This document shows positions 1 through 14,102 of a DNA stretch of 64,000 nucleotides, piece after piece; the first letter of the stretch is position 1, and the number at the start of each line of letters is the position of its first letter. A program made the translations under genes and the position numbers. The DNA is from Coriaria nepalensis (lineage: Eukaryota > Streptophyta > Magnoliopsida > Cucurbitales > Coriariaceae). The notes under the pieces were generated by a model, which was not told the DNA's origin, ran no database searches, and saw only the letters and a program-made list of their open reading frames with translations. The stretch lies in NCBI GenBank assembly GCA_027186245.1, contig CP114482.1, positions 997,001 through 1,061,000 on the forward strand, read 5' to 3'.

Positions 1-1
1 T

Positions 2-604
<603 letters not shown>

Positions 605-2032
605 GATTTGCAGTTTTTGTTGCTCTTCTTTTTGCCAATGGGCTCGTTGGTTCATTACTGTGTTCTTCTTGTTGTTGCTAAAGACTAAACTGGTGTTACT
701 GTTGTGGTTTATCATTACTTTGTTTTCAGTTTAATTCAGGAATATGATTCCTTGACAAATCCAACTATGGAGTTTTATCAAATTCACATCCAATTTCTTC
801 TCATAATTTGTTATTTACAGAGAAACCAAGTTTATTTTTACAGTTCTTACTTCCTCTCTCTCTCTCTCTAATTCTGATGATTGGTCTTCTCCCTGCGGAA
901 ACTGAACTGAAAAGAAAAAGAAGAGTCTACTTCTGTTTGGATGGTGAGAAAGCTAGGAATTGAATTAGGGAAAAAGAAAGAAACTTTATACCAAAGTAAA
1001 CGTCTTCTGTTTATAAATTCTTGAAACTAAAGCAGCAGCTGCGATCTGATTGCGGTCCTGCCGCTAAGAGGAGAACTCGGCAACATATCCCTAAGCGAGC
1101 TCACTACCTTAAACGCCGAAGCTAATCCGTTATGACAACGGCGATTATCAATGCCGGCGGTAAAGCCAATTTCAAAACCGAGCTGATCCTCAAAATCTGG
1201 CTGTGCATGATCCCCACCGTCTTCCTCCTATTCTCGGACGATCCTCCTCCACTTTTAGACGTATTATTGAAGGAGTCCACATGGCACCCTGACGCAGGAA
1301 GTCTCTCTGTTTTGTACGTAACTAGCTACATGGCCAATTACTAGTCCCAATCCAATTGCGGTACTGAAACTGAATCTTTACTCCCGACTTGATACCGATA
1401 CCCTCGGTCCCGGTACAATAGCAGGTCCCGATTTTAGGAAAAAATGATTTATTTAAAATATTATTAAGAATAAAAATAAGAATAAAAAGTGAAAGAATAA
1501 AATAAGAAGAAAAAGAAAAAGAATATATATTTATAATATTTTTTATTTTAAATATTAATAATTATTTTAAATTAAAATTAATTTTAAAATTAATTTCGAT
1601 CCCGAATTTTAATTATTATTATTATTATTTTACTAATAATAAGATACTCTTAAAAGGAAGGAGATGAAAATAATATAAAAATAAATTTTTTTTTTCTTAG
1701 TCGCTATAAAATTACATTCAAGGCCATTTCTTCTTCATTCCCAAATTTCTCCCATTTTTGCCCTAATCTCAGATATTTCTTCTAATCCAAAACCTATTAA
1801 TCGATGAAAGTACTCGACCATGGCATGGATTGGCTCATCTGCTTCTCGTTCCGGTACTGAGTCAAAAAAGACTAGAGATTCTCCTTGCAAAAGTTATGAA
1901 CGATTTAATGCAATTCCATTTCTTAGGGTTTTCTAGAATTTATAGCTTCGTTCTAAATTAGAGATTCGATTCGATTTGATTGGGTTGTATCAAAAGATCG
2001 CTCTGATTTAGACGTTTGATTCGATCAAAACC
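605..2032. other. Spacer between alpha-tubulin and CUL3
   Basis: This stretch holds the tubulin 3' UTR (to roughly 830), a CT microsatellite at 853-869, a small orphan open frame at 1132-1344 (listed separately), a very AT-rich tract at about 1440-1690 with an ATT run near 1613-1630, and the pyrimidine-rich 5' leader of CUL3 from about 1700. No other gene was recognised. Confidence 0.6.
1132..1344 (+). other. Orphan open frame of 70 codons, possible gene remnant or first exon
   Basis: The frame starts with ATG and ends in TAG. It lies in a GC-richer island (about 1030-1320) that stands out from the AT-rich spacer. It would encode a short peptide with one hydrophobic stretch (IWLCMIPTVFLLF) and a Pro-rich turn. 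A possible donor (GTAACT) at about 1318 would fit a first exon, but no convincing second exon was seen before CUL3. No family was recognised. It may be chance, a young gene or a decayed fragment. Confidence 0.2.
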
Positions 2033-4639
2033 ATGAGTGCGCAAAAGAAGAGGAATTTTCAGATTGAGGCGTTCAAGCACCGTGTAGTGGTCGATCCGAA
2101 ATATGCAGAGAAGACGTGGAAGGTTCTCGAGCATGCGATCCATGAAATCTATAATCACAACGCCAGCGGCCTCAGCTTTGAAGAGCTTTATAGGTTTGCT
2201 CATTTTTGTTTTCTGATTATTGGAAATTGCATTTCATATTTGAAAAAGAAAAAAAAAGATCAAATTTTATGTATTTCTGTGTATTATTTGCATAAATGGT
2301 TGAGGATGAGGCCATTTTCTGTAATTTACATGAGTTGGGTGCTTGACTAGTTCATTGTTTTCTGGTCCACTATCTTGAAAGCAAACTTATCTGAGAAAAA
2401 ATGGCAGTTTTGTTGCTTCTTACAATGTTATGATTGTGACAGGTTATATTGATCCATTCATTCTACAGATTATATGAAAAGATATATGTATGTGCAGAGG
2501 CAGAGATTGAATAACTGAACATTTCTACATTTCTTAGAACTGTATATTTTAACTGTTGATTATATGCTTTCTGAGCCTCGAGTATTGAATTTATTCAGGA
2601 ATGCTTACAATATGGTACTGCACAAGTTTGGGGAGAAGCTGTATTCTGGCCTTGTGAATACAATGACTTTTCATCTGAAAGAGATGTCTAAGTGCATCGA
2701 AGATGCACAGGGAGACTTAATTTTAGAAGAGCTTAACAGGAAATGGGCAGATCATAACAAGGCGTTGCAAATGATACGGGACATATTGATGTATATGGAT
2801 AGAACTTTCATCCCAAGCACTCATAAAACTCCTGTCCATGAGCTCGGCTTGAACCTATGGAGGGATGTTGTTATCCATTCCAGTAAAACCCAGACCAGGC
2901 TTAGAGATATACTTCTTGGTCTCGTGCATAGAGAAAGGCAGGGTGACGTTATCAATAGGGGTTTAATGAGGAATGTTGTGAAGATGCTTATGGATTTAGG
3001 TTCATCTGTTTATGAAGAAGACTTTGAGAAGCATTTTATCGAGTTCTCAATTGACTTCTACAGCTGTGAGTCTCAGGTATACATTGAAGCTTGCGATTGT
3101 GGGGGTTATCTAAAGAAAGCTGATAGACGTTTAAATGAAGAAATAGAGAGAGTGTCTCATTATTTGGATGCCAAAAGTGAAGCCAAGATTACTAGTGTAG
3201 TGGAAAAGGAGATGATTGAAAATCACATGCAAACACTTGTTCATATGGAGGATTCTGGTTTGGTCGACATGCTTGTGAATGATAAATATGATGATTTGGG
3301 AAAGATGTATAGTTTATTCAGGCGAGTTTCCAATGGACTCGGCATTGTAAGAGATGTAATGACATCTTACATAAGAGATACTGGTAAGCACCTAGTTACT
3401 GATCCAGAAAGGTTGAAGGATCCTGTTGACTATGTGCAGCATCTTCTGGATTTAAAGCATAAATATGACAAAATAATCAGCTTGGCATTCAATAATGACA
3501 AGACATTCCAAAATGCCTTAAATTCCTCATTTGAATACTTCATTAACCTGAACCCCCGCTCTCCAGAAAACATATCTTTGTTTGTAGATGATAAGCTTCG
3601 TAGAGGATTAAGAGGGGTTAGCGAGGAGGACATAGAACTTGTCCTTGACAAGGTAATGATGCTTTTCCGTTACCTTCAGGAGAAAGATGTGTTCGAAAAG
3701 TATTACAAGCAGCATCTGGCCAAGAGGCTTCTTTCGGGTAAAACTGTCTCAGATGATGCAGAAAGAAGTTTGATCGTTAAGCTCAAAACAGAGTGTGGAT
3801 ATCAGTTCACCTCTAAGTTAGAAGGTATGTTCACGGATATGAAGACATCTCATGATACCATGCAGGGATTTTATGCAAGACATGGGGCTGAGATAGGAGA
3901 TGGGCCCACACTAACCGTCCAGGTCCTCACTACTGGCTCATGGCCCACACAACCTGGTACTACATGTAACCTTCCGCCTGAGATTCTTACTACATGCGAA
4001 AAATTCCAAAGCTATTATCTTGGAACCCGTACTGGCCGGAGATTATCTTGGCAAACAAACATGGGCACTGCTGATTTAAAAGCAACTTTTGCAAAATCTC
4101 AGAAGCATGAACTAAATGTCTCCACTTACCAAATGTGCGTGCTTATGCTTTTCAACAATTCTGATCAGTTGAGTTACAAGGATGTTGAACAAGCTACTGA
4201 AATACCCACATCAGATTTGAAGAGATGTCTTCAATCTCTAGCTTGCGTTAAGGGAAAGAATGTGCTTCGCAAAGAGCCCATGAGTAAAGACATTGCGGAG
4301 GACGATGTCTTCTTTTTCAATGACAAGTTCTCAAGCAAGTTGTACAAGGTGAAAATAGGCACGGTAGTTGCTCAGAGAGAGACAGAGCCGGAAAATCAAG
4401 AAACTAGACAGAGAGTGGAGGAAGATAGAAAGCCCCAGATAGAAGCAGCAATTGCGAGGATTATGAAGGCGAGGCGGGTTCTGGACCATAACAACATTGT
4501 TACAGAGGTTACCAAGCAGTTACAGGGTCGGTTCTTGCCCAATCCGGTTGTGATTAAGAAACGGATTGAGTCTCTTATCGAAAGGGAGTTTCTCGAGAGA
4601 GATAAAGTGGATAGGAAGTTGTACCGGTACCTTGCCTGA
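2033..4639 (+). CDS. CUL3: Cullin-3, scaffold of CUL3-RBX1-BTB ubiquitin ligases
   Basis: There are two coding exons, 2033-2193 and 2599-4639, joined through a split Arg codon, giving 733 residues, about the length of Arabidopsis CUL3A. The N-terminus (SAQKKRNFQIEAFKHRV) is the conserved CUL3 start. Residues 54-370 form the helical cullin repeats that bind BTB adaptors. The cullin homology region follows, with the hallmark EKDVFEKYYKQHLAKRLL and TECGYQFTSKLEGMF, and binds RBX1. The C-terminal winged helix carries the NEDD8 site motif ARIMKARRVLDHN, with the acceptor Lys near residue 677, and ends in LYRYLA. The frame has no breaks. The enzyme acts in nucleus and cytosol on substrates chosen by BTB proteins. 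A DCN1-like neddylation factor lies 39 kb downstream in the same window. Confidence 0.97.
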
Positions 4640-5417
4640 GAAAATACGTGTAGCATTTTCTTTCCTACTCTGTAAAGGGCCTTTTAGTATGCCTCTATGT
4701 TGGCCATTTACTCCAAATGGCGCCTCTTTGTTGCCATTAATCAAAAGTATTTACATTATGGAGCCTTTGTCATTGTCTTTTCTTCTTATGGTGCAATAGG
4801 GGATTGCTTGTCGTTAATTTTGATGTATTAAGGTAGGTTCAGCCAACCAAATTAGAAAATACAAAATTTTAGTTCCTAAATTGATCCTCGCCTTAATTTT
4901 TTTATTCTTTTTTGCACCCTTCAATTTTGTTTTTATGATTTTCAATCCCATCTCGAAAAAATCAGCAATCGTCCTTCCTTTTTCATTCATAATCACTATT
5001 AGTACTGCTCAATTTCCTGACACAAAAAGTCTAGCTTATGTGTTGAATATTTACGGAAATGATTCATTTTCCGTATATTGATAGTTCAATGTATTGGAGA
5101 AAGTATCTTCATCCTTCGATGATCTTGTGAGATCTTCAAATGAATATTCCATAACATTAGTAAAGGCTGATATTCTTTCTACACTGCACTTATCCAAATA
5201 TACTCTCTCAATAGTTAAGATTAAACCACGTCGGTATCTGCTTTCAAAACGTGTTCTAATATAGATTAGAATGCCGTAACCGGCACAATTACTACCATCT
5301 CATCCGCTCAATGCAATAGTTGCTCCTAATGGCATGTTCATTTGGTGATGTAGAACTTTAAGCCTTGCCAAAAAGCTTTCAAGCATACAAAGAATATAAG
5401 AACAACTAAATCTAATG
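4640..5417. other. Convergent 3' regions of CUL3 and the DUF1666 gene
   Basis: The two genes face tail to tail here. The stretch is AT-rich with no open frame resembling a known protein. It presumably holds both 3' UTRs and nothing else recognised. Confidence 0.6.
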
Positions 5418-8365
5418 TCAACATGGAAAAAGAAAGAACGAAGGTTCTAAACGTATCTTCCGACTAATAAACCGAATCCTACTCAACTTATTCCGGCACC
5501 AAACTAGCTGGTCGGTTGTCAATCTCGACATGTTTAGCACTCTTAAAACCAACTTCATATCCACTTGAGAGAAGAAGTAAAGATCATGATCCGTATTCTC
5601 ACTTTCTTCTTCTGCTTCGATATTCCTTTTTAGCCTCCTCAATATGCAATTTCCACTCCTCAATATGTCTCTAAGCTTCCTCTCTTTCTGCAGTACAAAT
5701 CTATAATACCATTAGCACAAAAATATATAAAATCAAACTAGGTTTAGAGATAAAACCGCCGATATTGTTTGAGAGTTCATGTTTAACCTTTAGAAGATCG
5801 GCTCGAACCTCTACTAAAAGCTTCGAATCTGCTGGGTTTAGGAGCTCCGCTCTACTTCCTCTTTGACACTTAAGAACCGCATTGTTTGCATCTTTATCAG
5901 CTCGAATGAATTTCCATATCATTCTTATGGATTCTTGCAAAATCTCTATCAGCACATCGTTCGTAACTTCTTCATCATCTACTACTTTCCTCATCTTCTT
6001 TTTTTCTCTCAACTTATCCTCTACAACACAAATCAAATAGTTCGGTTCACAAAATCGACCCAACAACATAGAATCAAACAAAAACCCTAGTACAAACATA
6101 TTTGAATTCTTACCTCGAATAACCGGAACTTGAAGAAGATCATGGCTGATACATCGATTTTTGACATAATTTTCGACCCGTGGCCCTTCAAATGCTTCAT
6201 TCTCCATGAATCTTTGCATGAGAACTTGAAACTGTTGAAATTCACCGGCAACTTCATTGTAACGGTGAAGGCTATACGGGTCAGATTCCCACAAGTCTAT
6301 CGCTTTTTCATATTGCCATTGAATGAAATCCCAAGAAAGGCACATTTGGCCAACATAAATCATCTCTAAGTCACCGTGTAACTCTTTGGTGAACTTCTTC
6401 ATCGGTTCATTTATAATGTCACCTTTTTTAGGCCTACAAAGCCAAAAGCTTTGGGATAAAATGGATGTGATTGCGGGGGCTAAGGCCTTGCTGCTTGTAG
6501 AAATTGATTTTAGTGGGTCTTTTGATTGCATGAAACCTGTCATTATCAAAGTTGAAGCACATAAGATAAGAGTAGTGCTATAAAATTTTAGCAATTAAGC
6601 ATTAACTTAACATGACCAACATTAGGTTACCTTGATATTTACACTAATTTGTTGTTTCAAAAGTTAGGTTAATCACAATAGATACTAGCATAGAATAATA
6701 GAACTAGTGGAAGACTAACTCACAAAGGAAAAAGGTGAGATGAGAATAAAACTAAGGTCGGATGAAGATCAGTTCAGCGGGTGGATTTTATACTGACCGG
6801 GAGTTCCCCGTTGAAACCCAACTTAAGAAGAGCTCTGCCAAGTGCTCGAGACTCAATCAACTAGGGAAAACTAATGGTGTTGGAACTACGTGGAGATTAA
6901 CCATTTGATTCGTTATTAGATTTTGACGTGTTCAAGAAGTGCTAGACCACCAAACAAAAACCCACTAATGAATTACTTTTCTTTCAAAAAAGGAACATAT
7001 AGGTTGAAATTGATGCTAGGAAGATGTTTCCTACACTAACTCTTGCATACACACGTGCATTCTATTCCATGTTCACTTGAGACAAGAAATCTCAAAATAG
7101 TAAATATGAACACCAAAAAATTTTCATACCAACACAAATCAGACAAGTTAGTTTTATGAAATCGGATTGATGTCAGTTTGAAACTAGAATTTGTAACGTG
7201 TAGGTAAGTAAGAAAACTGACCTATTGAATACATCTTCTGGTAATTCAAGATATCAAACTTCCTCATCCTTTCTGCGTAACTCTTGTAGAACTTACGAAG
7301 CTCATCCATGAAATCAGCATGATCAAACTTCTCATCAATTTTCCATGGCTTCAAATCCCCTGTTATTTTCGGCGACTCCTCGGATTCCTCGAAAATGGTT
7401 GGTAAACCGGTTGCTCTGACCTTCTTCAACTCCATTTTCAACTGCTCTAACAACTCTTGATGCTCCCAAAGTGTCTCCAATCCATTCCCTTCTTCTAATT
7501 CCTCCTCCTTCATCTTGTTCTTCACTGCATTTACTGGATTACCCTCGGTTTGATTCATACTTTGTTCCTGTTCTGCTACTTCTTCTTCTTCTTCATCGAA
7601 ATCATCGGATTCACAACCCAAATGAGAATCATGTGAGTTCATGTCTTCTATATCTGAATTTTCTTCACTCATTCCTCTGTTAACTTCATTGCTCGATTCG
7701 AAATCGTGTACCGATAAAAAGTCGTCGCTGTTTGAATGAACGAATTGATTTGGAGACCAAAAATCATGGATAGAAGTGATTGAATCCGTGTCGGTATCTG
7801 AATCTAAGGAGTCATTTTCCAAGAGAATCTTATCCTCCTCATTTTTTTCAACCATTTTTGTCGACAAATCTTCAAACTTTTCTATTTGCTCTTGCTCGGA
7901 AAAAAGATTTTCCGGGGGAAATGTAGCCTCTTCTATGCACAAATTGCGAGGAGGATCCTCTGGAATTTTTTCGAGACAAGATTTTTCTGAGAACTGATTT
8001 ATGAAATCGTTTTCTGATGAAAACCCATGATGCAAATCATCTCTGTTTTTCCCCATAAACTCCTCATAAGTCTGAAATTGAAATTTGAAAATAAAATTAT
8101 TGCTCTCTGTTTCTATTGCTTTAGAAACTTCCGTGTTTTGATTATCAAGCAGAGCTTCTGACATAGAAGGCATCAAATCAATACAACTAATTTTTTCTCT
8201 CAAAAGAATTTCATGAGAATTCAAACTGTTTGTTTGAGAATCATCATCCTTATAATTTCTGAAAATGGCTCTGCGTAGAAAACCGAAGAGAGTAAGAAAT
8301 AGAGCAGAAACAGAGACCCAAAAAGAGCAGATAAAGGCACTCATATCTCTGTTCAAAAACCTCAT
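5418..8365 (-). CDS. DUF1666 family protein with N-terminal membrane segment
   Basis: Four coding exons on the minus strand: 8365-7222, 6536-6114, 6020-5788 and 5687-5418, all with GT..AG ends and matching phases, giving 689 residues. The start is the ATG at 8365; the in-frame codons further upstream include only a TTG. Residues 1-35 hold a hydrophobic segment (AFICSFWVSVSALFLTLFGF), so membrane anchoring is likely. A long acidic, Glu/Ser-rich, probably disordered region follows. The C-terminal 350 residues are the DUF1666 core: KFDILNYQKMYSIG, ELHGDLEMIYVGQMCLSWDF, YNEVAGEFQQFQVLMQRF, and a closing TTDQLVWCRNKL..PSFFLFPC. The biochemical role of this plant-specific family is unknown. The gene converges on CUL3, an arrangement I also recall from Arabidopsis (At1g69670/At1g69610). 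Confidence 0.88.
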
Positions 8366-11300
8366 GTTAGAAGCAACACTAATCAAATAAAAAAAGAGTA
8401 TCTAATAAAGAAAACGAAACTCCATCGAGGCAGCAGCTGATATGAATCCATCAAACTGCTTTTTTTCGTATTGAAGCAAAGCAGAGTCGATTAGGAGAAG
8501 GTGACTTTCTACCCGTTACAGAACAAAAGTAAATGCCACTAATTCTGTTTTCCTATTGCGATTTCCATGGGAATAGGATCCAGAGGAGGTTGAAAGATGA
8601 GGTAATTAGAGAACAGAGAGAGAGAGACGGGTGGGAAAAGAACATATCAGCAACTAAAAAACAAAGTTTGAACCCAATTTCCTTGGTTGCTTAGTAATAT
8701 TTTTCCTTGAGATTCTGAGGACCGTTATAGCATTAGTAGAGTTTTTATCTGTTGAGAATTGGAGGGGTCTGTTTTACCTTCTGATTTTCTGACGCGAGAG
8801 AGAGAGAGAATACGACATTTTTTTGATAGTCATTACCTGCAAGAAAATAGTCAACTATCCCTGTCTGTCTGTCCGACTTACCAAGACACTGTTAATGATG
8901 TTGGCAGGTTGGCTATCGTTAGAAACTAATCAATGGGGTTAACCAATTCAAAAGAGCCATTATGCCCTAGCCTCTATGTTGAGGTTGCTCCAATTCTTAA
9001 GACAATCCCTTCACTTATTCTTTCCTCCTATTGGAAGTTTCAAACTAGATATCGAATGATAATTGGGCCAGTAAAGGAACTCCGGCATGTCGAGTGTGTT
9101 TCCGGCATGTCGAATGATAAGCGTTTGTTCGTTGGGGTATGACAACTAGTATGCAGGCAGATGCAAAAGACTTTGTCAAGATGTTGTGAATTCTGTCCTA
9201 CTCTTAACATTTCAAATATCATCACATAATCTTATTCTTTATGTCTAGTTCAGATGGTAAAAGTTGTTTCTCCATCCCTCCAATTCTCGAGGAAACAATC
9301 ACTGTAATTGGGAATCATGTGCATTCATTTAGTAAACGAGCCCAGAAGGTAAAAGACTAAATCACCAATAAGGTACACGAAGTAAACCATCAATCTCAAA
9401 CCTAACATTCTAGAATTTCCGTTTAGGGAAAACAAAGAGTTAAATGGGGATTTAGAGATTTTCAAATGGTAACTGTTAAATTATGCTCTATCAAATTTTG
9501 ACCGTTAGCTCAACTATTCTTAAAATCTAACTGTTCGCCCTGTTAAATTGCATCGCAAGAAAGACATGATGAAACATGTTTTATAATTTGGAGGGAGAAA
9601 TGTCAACATCTTTACACGTTTCTCGCAATATTTGATATGAGGTTGCTAGTTGCTATGACTGTGCTTCTCACTAAGTTGTATGGTGAGAGAAGCAAAGTGA
9701 CACTAACCAAAAATACTTTACTAATTACATCTATTCTATGACCAACTTTTGCACTATGAATACTAGCTGGATAGAACAAACTTTTGTGTGCACATAACAT
9801 TTAAAGATTTCTTATATATTAACATAGCTCAATTTTAATTACAACATATATTTATCTACGATTTAAAATCAAATTTTATATTCTTTTCTCTCTAATCAAT
9901 TCAAGTTAAGAACGATAATGATATAAATTTTAAAATATAATTTCTCAATCTTGAGATCGAAAATAGATAATTTCTCGTGATTCCTATCATAACATGATGA
10001 TTTTCAAATAGTATTATTGGTTTAGCATGTACAAAACAATGCCGGGTGATCATGAAAGGTTAACAGGGTTAATATAAGCATTTAGATTAGGGTAAATTTT
10101 ATCATTATAACTAAATCATTTGTATCTAATGCATAATCTATTACACTATCAAACTGTCCATATTTTGGCCTGCAGTTTCCAAATGAAGTTTAAGAAAGAT
10201 GTCAATTTTTAACTAGCCTTGATAAATAAATAAATAAATAAATAAATATTAAAATAAAAAGGTAAGAATGATGGTGATTGCTTGAACGCGTTTCCACTAA
10301 GAGTTAAATCAATCTATTCGTGAGATTAATGTATGACATGACATTATTGAATCAGATCCATTTATTACAAATACCATACAAGAATATGAGAATTGTTTGG
10401 TCAACCCTATGTTTGGTTTTCTTGGGCTTAATTTGTTGTCTCGTGCAAATCTAGGAGAAGTAATGGGTCGGATTTGTAATTTTAAAAAAAGTTTCTTCTG
10501 GGCTTTAAAGCCTTTTGATGAATGCTTAATGGATCCTCATATTTGATATACTATGATTATATATGTGGCTACAGTCAATTTGTCATAAAGTTAAAATTTT
10601 GATGCAAAGTCATGTGGGGGAGATCATGGCCAGTTATATAACATGGACCACATTAGGGAGAGACCTTTAGCATTTGCAGTGGGTCCCAATTGTGAACTAT
10701 TTATATACTTGTAATATATAGTAAGGCCTAGTCTGGTTAGGTGAAACACAATTTCTTTGGTGAAGAAGCCTTGGACAGTGATAAGTCATATATAATTCTT
10801 GGATTCATGATCCAAAGTTGTATAATAGCCTCTAGATCTGACTAACTTGCAGCTCGCCATGTTTGGTAAAAGCATATACAACCAAGAAAGAAAACGAAAA
10901 AAAAAAACTAAGGAAGATATAATGTGTGTGCAATGTGTGTGCATGCATACCGGGTTGATTAATAACATGAATTTTTAAAATATTTAATAGTTTGTATTAA
11001 ATTATTAGATATAAGTTTGAATTTATATTATTATGTAAATATATTACTTAATTATATATATAATTTTGATAAGAACTAGTTACGTTAGTTTATAATATTT
11101 TGATTATTAACATTCAATTAGTTTTTCATTCAGCACTCAGACTATCGTTGATATTAAACTTTTTTAAAACTCACTAATAATTAATCTAAAAAATGATCTC
11201 TATAAATTTCAAATATAAAATTTCGATATCGATCTCACTTAAAATTTTGTGTTTTTAACTACTAAACGGACAGATGTGGTGGTTTAGAAGTGTCAATCCT

Positions 11301-12062
11301 AACCGTTAAAAACCCATGTTAGGCAGTGTCGTCGAACTCGTGAAACATTGCTTAAAAATCCAATCTTCATCATTTTCAATGGATGCTACCATAATGAGTA
11401 GAGTAATGGGTAGTAGTACTCTTGAAGAGAAGAGAAAGAAGTAAAAACATACTATATATATATATTTATTGAGCTAAGGTCTTAATTACCTTAGAACAAA
11501 TTAGATATCAGAGTCACACAGAAAATCTTGCAGGGCAAGGGAAACTTCAATTACAAGACGCAATTGCTATTTACTAGAGTCAGCTAATTAAAACACACCA
11601 AATCACTCTTCTTCACACAATCATATTAACTCGAGAACATAGAAAAATGTGTTAAGAAAAAAAAAAATCCGGTGCAACCACATTGAAGGCCACGCGGTTT
11701 TGTTGCCACAGCTTGACTTTCACTTTATCATATGTTTCTTTGTACGTAGTTAATGCAAAATTTAATTTGCTGTCATCATTTTTGACTCTCTATCTTCTTC
11801 CTCTCTTTTTTTTCCCCTATTATTATTTTTCTTCTTTTAAGTCAAACCTATCTTCAGCACTCCTCTTTCTATATATACACACCCATTAGCAAGAAATAGA
11901 AGTGTTTCTGAGCTTTTTCCAAGAGAAAGAATCAAGATTTAAGAAACAGAATCACTTTCTTGTTATATATATATATGAGTTTTGGATCAAGGAGATAAAC
12001 AAAACACATTCATTTTGTGACCAGACAGGAAGAGGGAATTAGTCAAGAGGAAACAAGGAGAG
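8366..12062. other. Intergenic region upstream of DUF1666 and MYB genes
   Basis: The two genes are divergent, 3.7 kb apart. Near the DUF1666 start are GA runs (about 8613-8630 and 8793-8808), probably promoter or leader. The middle (about 9000-11600) is AT-rich with only short chance frames and an AAAT run near 10223-10249. The MYB promoter and leader occupy about 11700-12062. No further gene was recognised. Confidence 0.55.
11870..11877 (+). promoter_or_regulatory. TATA box of the MYB gene
   Basis: The motif TATATATA sits in a pyrimidine-rich context about 190 bp before the MYB start codon, which predicts a leader of roughly 160 nt. This leader contains a second TA run at about 11963-11975. 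The assignment rests on sequence and position only. Confidence 0.5.
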
Positions 12063-13211
12063 ATGGGTAGGCCTCCTTGTTGTGAAAAAGGTGGAGTGAA
12101 GAAAGGACCATGGACACCTGAAGAAGACATCAGTTTAGTCTCTTACATTCAGCAACATGGTCCTGGAAACTGGAGGGCTGTTCCTACTAAAACAGGTAAC
12201 CTTTGTTTTGTAGATTCTGATCATTCACGAAAGAAGATTCTGAGTTGGGTTGTCTTGTTTTGTATATATAGGGTTGCTTAGATGTAGCAAGAGTTGCAGG
12301 CTTAGATGGACAAATTACCTTAGGCCAGGGATCAAACGTGGTAGCTTTACAGATCAAGAAGAGAAGATGATCGTTCACCTTCAAGCCCTTTTAGGAAACA
12401 GGTAAATCGTTTTTGTTCTTGTTTTGATCATTTCTTGTTTGTCATTTTGATCAGATTCAGACTCTAGTAAGTAATTTGGCTTAACGATGGTACACTGCCA
12501 ATGAAATGATGGTGTAGATGGGCTGCGATTGCTTCGTATCTCCCGCAAAGAACGGATAATGACATAAAGAACTATTGGAACACTCACTTGAAGAAGAAGA
12601 TGATGAAGAAGCTCCAAATTACAAGCAATGGGTGCAGTTTGAGAGACAGGTTTTCGTCGTCGTCGTCGCAACCGATGGTGAGAGGGCAATGGGAAAAACA
12701 GCTTCAAACCGACATTAACATGGCTAAAAAGGCCTTGAACGAAGCCTTGTCTCCAAATCAAGAGTCAAGCTCAAGTATAAGTACTTCCTCTAAATTATTG
12801 CAACCCAACTCAAGTCAAGCGATTTCAAGTACTACATATGCATCAAGCACTGAAAATATAGCCAAATTGCTTAAGAATTGGACCAAGAGTCCACCCAAGA
12901 AAATGCTTGGTGGGTCTGATTCATTGAACAATATGTCTAGCGGGTTTGGAATCCAAATCAGTGCGGAAGAGAGCAACAAAGAGTACGATCTTTGCGATGA
13001 ATTCGTAGAGTTTTTCTCCTCGGATTCGGATATTTCTCAGTCGGGCTCGCCCGACAACAAGTTGGACGCAAGTGTTGATCTTGAAGATCAGTTTCCTCTA
13101 TCCATGATTGAGAAGTGGATGTTTGATGAAGGCTGTATGCAAGGGATAAGAGAATGTGTCGCTGATACCAAATTGGATGATGATCACAAGGCTGATGTCA
13201 TGTTGATTTGA
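12063..13211 (+). CDS. R2R3-MYB transcription factor, subgroup 1 (MYB30/31/96 type)
   Basis: Three exons (12063-12195, 12272-12401, 12518-13211) give 318 residues; the intron positions inside the two repeats are the usual ones for this family. The N-terminus [18 protein letters not shown] opens repeat R2 (Trp-rich, to about residue 62). R3 follows with [22 protein letters not shown] and the terminal [16 protein letters not shown]. Subgroup-1 signatures after the DNA-binding region are [33 protein letters not shown] and, near the end, MIEKWMFDE. Known members control cuticular wax, stomatal, drought and hypersensitive-death programmes. The exact orthologue among MYB30, 31, 60, 94 and 96 is not settled by sequence; neighbours (MIF, ZHD) favour the MYB30/MYB31 lineage. 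Confidence 0.93.
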
Positions 13212-13784
13212 GCTTCTTTTTGTTTTGGGCTTCTGAGATCTATACTATTTCTGGGGTATTTACAGTTTCTTCTAATTTAATCCTTTTAACTAATTGAAAT
13301 TTCAAAAGAGATTATGTAAATTAATGATTGATTACATTATAATTAAGTACTTTCACCTTTTCGTTTTGGCCAATTCAGAGAAACACTATTACTTGATATA
13401 ATATATATATATAGAGAGAGAGAGAGTAAAACTTGATAACTCAATATTATTGAGATAAATTTTTTGTATTAATTAAATTAAATATTAAATTATTTAAAAT
13501 ATTATCAAAATTATTTAATTAAAATTATTAATTTATCAGTAAAAATGTATATAATAAAACCAGTTTCTCCTCTGACAAGTCTGTGATTGTAGACTTCCAG
13601 TGCATGTGAAGAAGTCAACGTCCACATGCAGCATTCCTAATTAGAAGTTGACTAAAACCGAGAGGTGGGTGTAATAATTTGGCTGATGTTTCTTGTGTCA
13701 CATCTCAGTGGATGAGTTGAATTTAAAGCAAACATAGGTCTAAAGATAAATTTTTATATGGATCGTATCATAACATTACTGTCT

Positions 13785-14098
13785 ATTAGCTAGCTATCAT
13801 CTTTCAAGTACATTGAGCTCCCGATTAGTGCCCGCAGTTACAATATATTACCGATCAAGACGGTCCGGAAGGCGGAATGATTGCTTGGTAAGACATAAAT
13901 AGATTCATACATGCACAGTTTGGCTTGTTAAGCTTTCTGCTGGGAAAAGAAGTTTCTAATTTAGTAGCTTACGTGCATAATGATGATTTACATATATATA
14001 TATATATATATATTTGTGCGTGAGATCCCTCCAACTTTACACGTAGATTCAGATATTAGCTAGCCATCATCTTTCAAGTGCATTGAGCTCCCGATTAG
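13785..14098. repeat. Pair of 44-bp direct repeats, 270 bp apart
   Basis: Bases 13785-13828 and 14055-14098 share the same 44-bp text with two differences (ATTAGCTAGC... to ...CTCCCGATTAG). The second copy stops four bases before the TIR element at 14103. This suggests local duplication, perhaps linked to that insertion. Confidence 0.8.
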
Positions 14099-14102
14099 GA
14101 TA

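Noticed and set aside
11683..11889. 68-codon frame before the MYB gene
   Set aside because: It overlaps the MYB promoter and TATA box, and is pyrimidine-rich without similarity to a known protein.
13785..14098. Two-copy direct repeat considered as a CRISPR-like array
   Set aside because: Only two copies, 226-bp spacing and a plant nuclear context; no cas genes.
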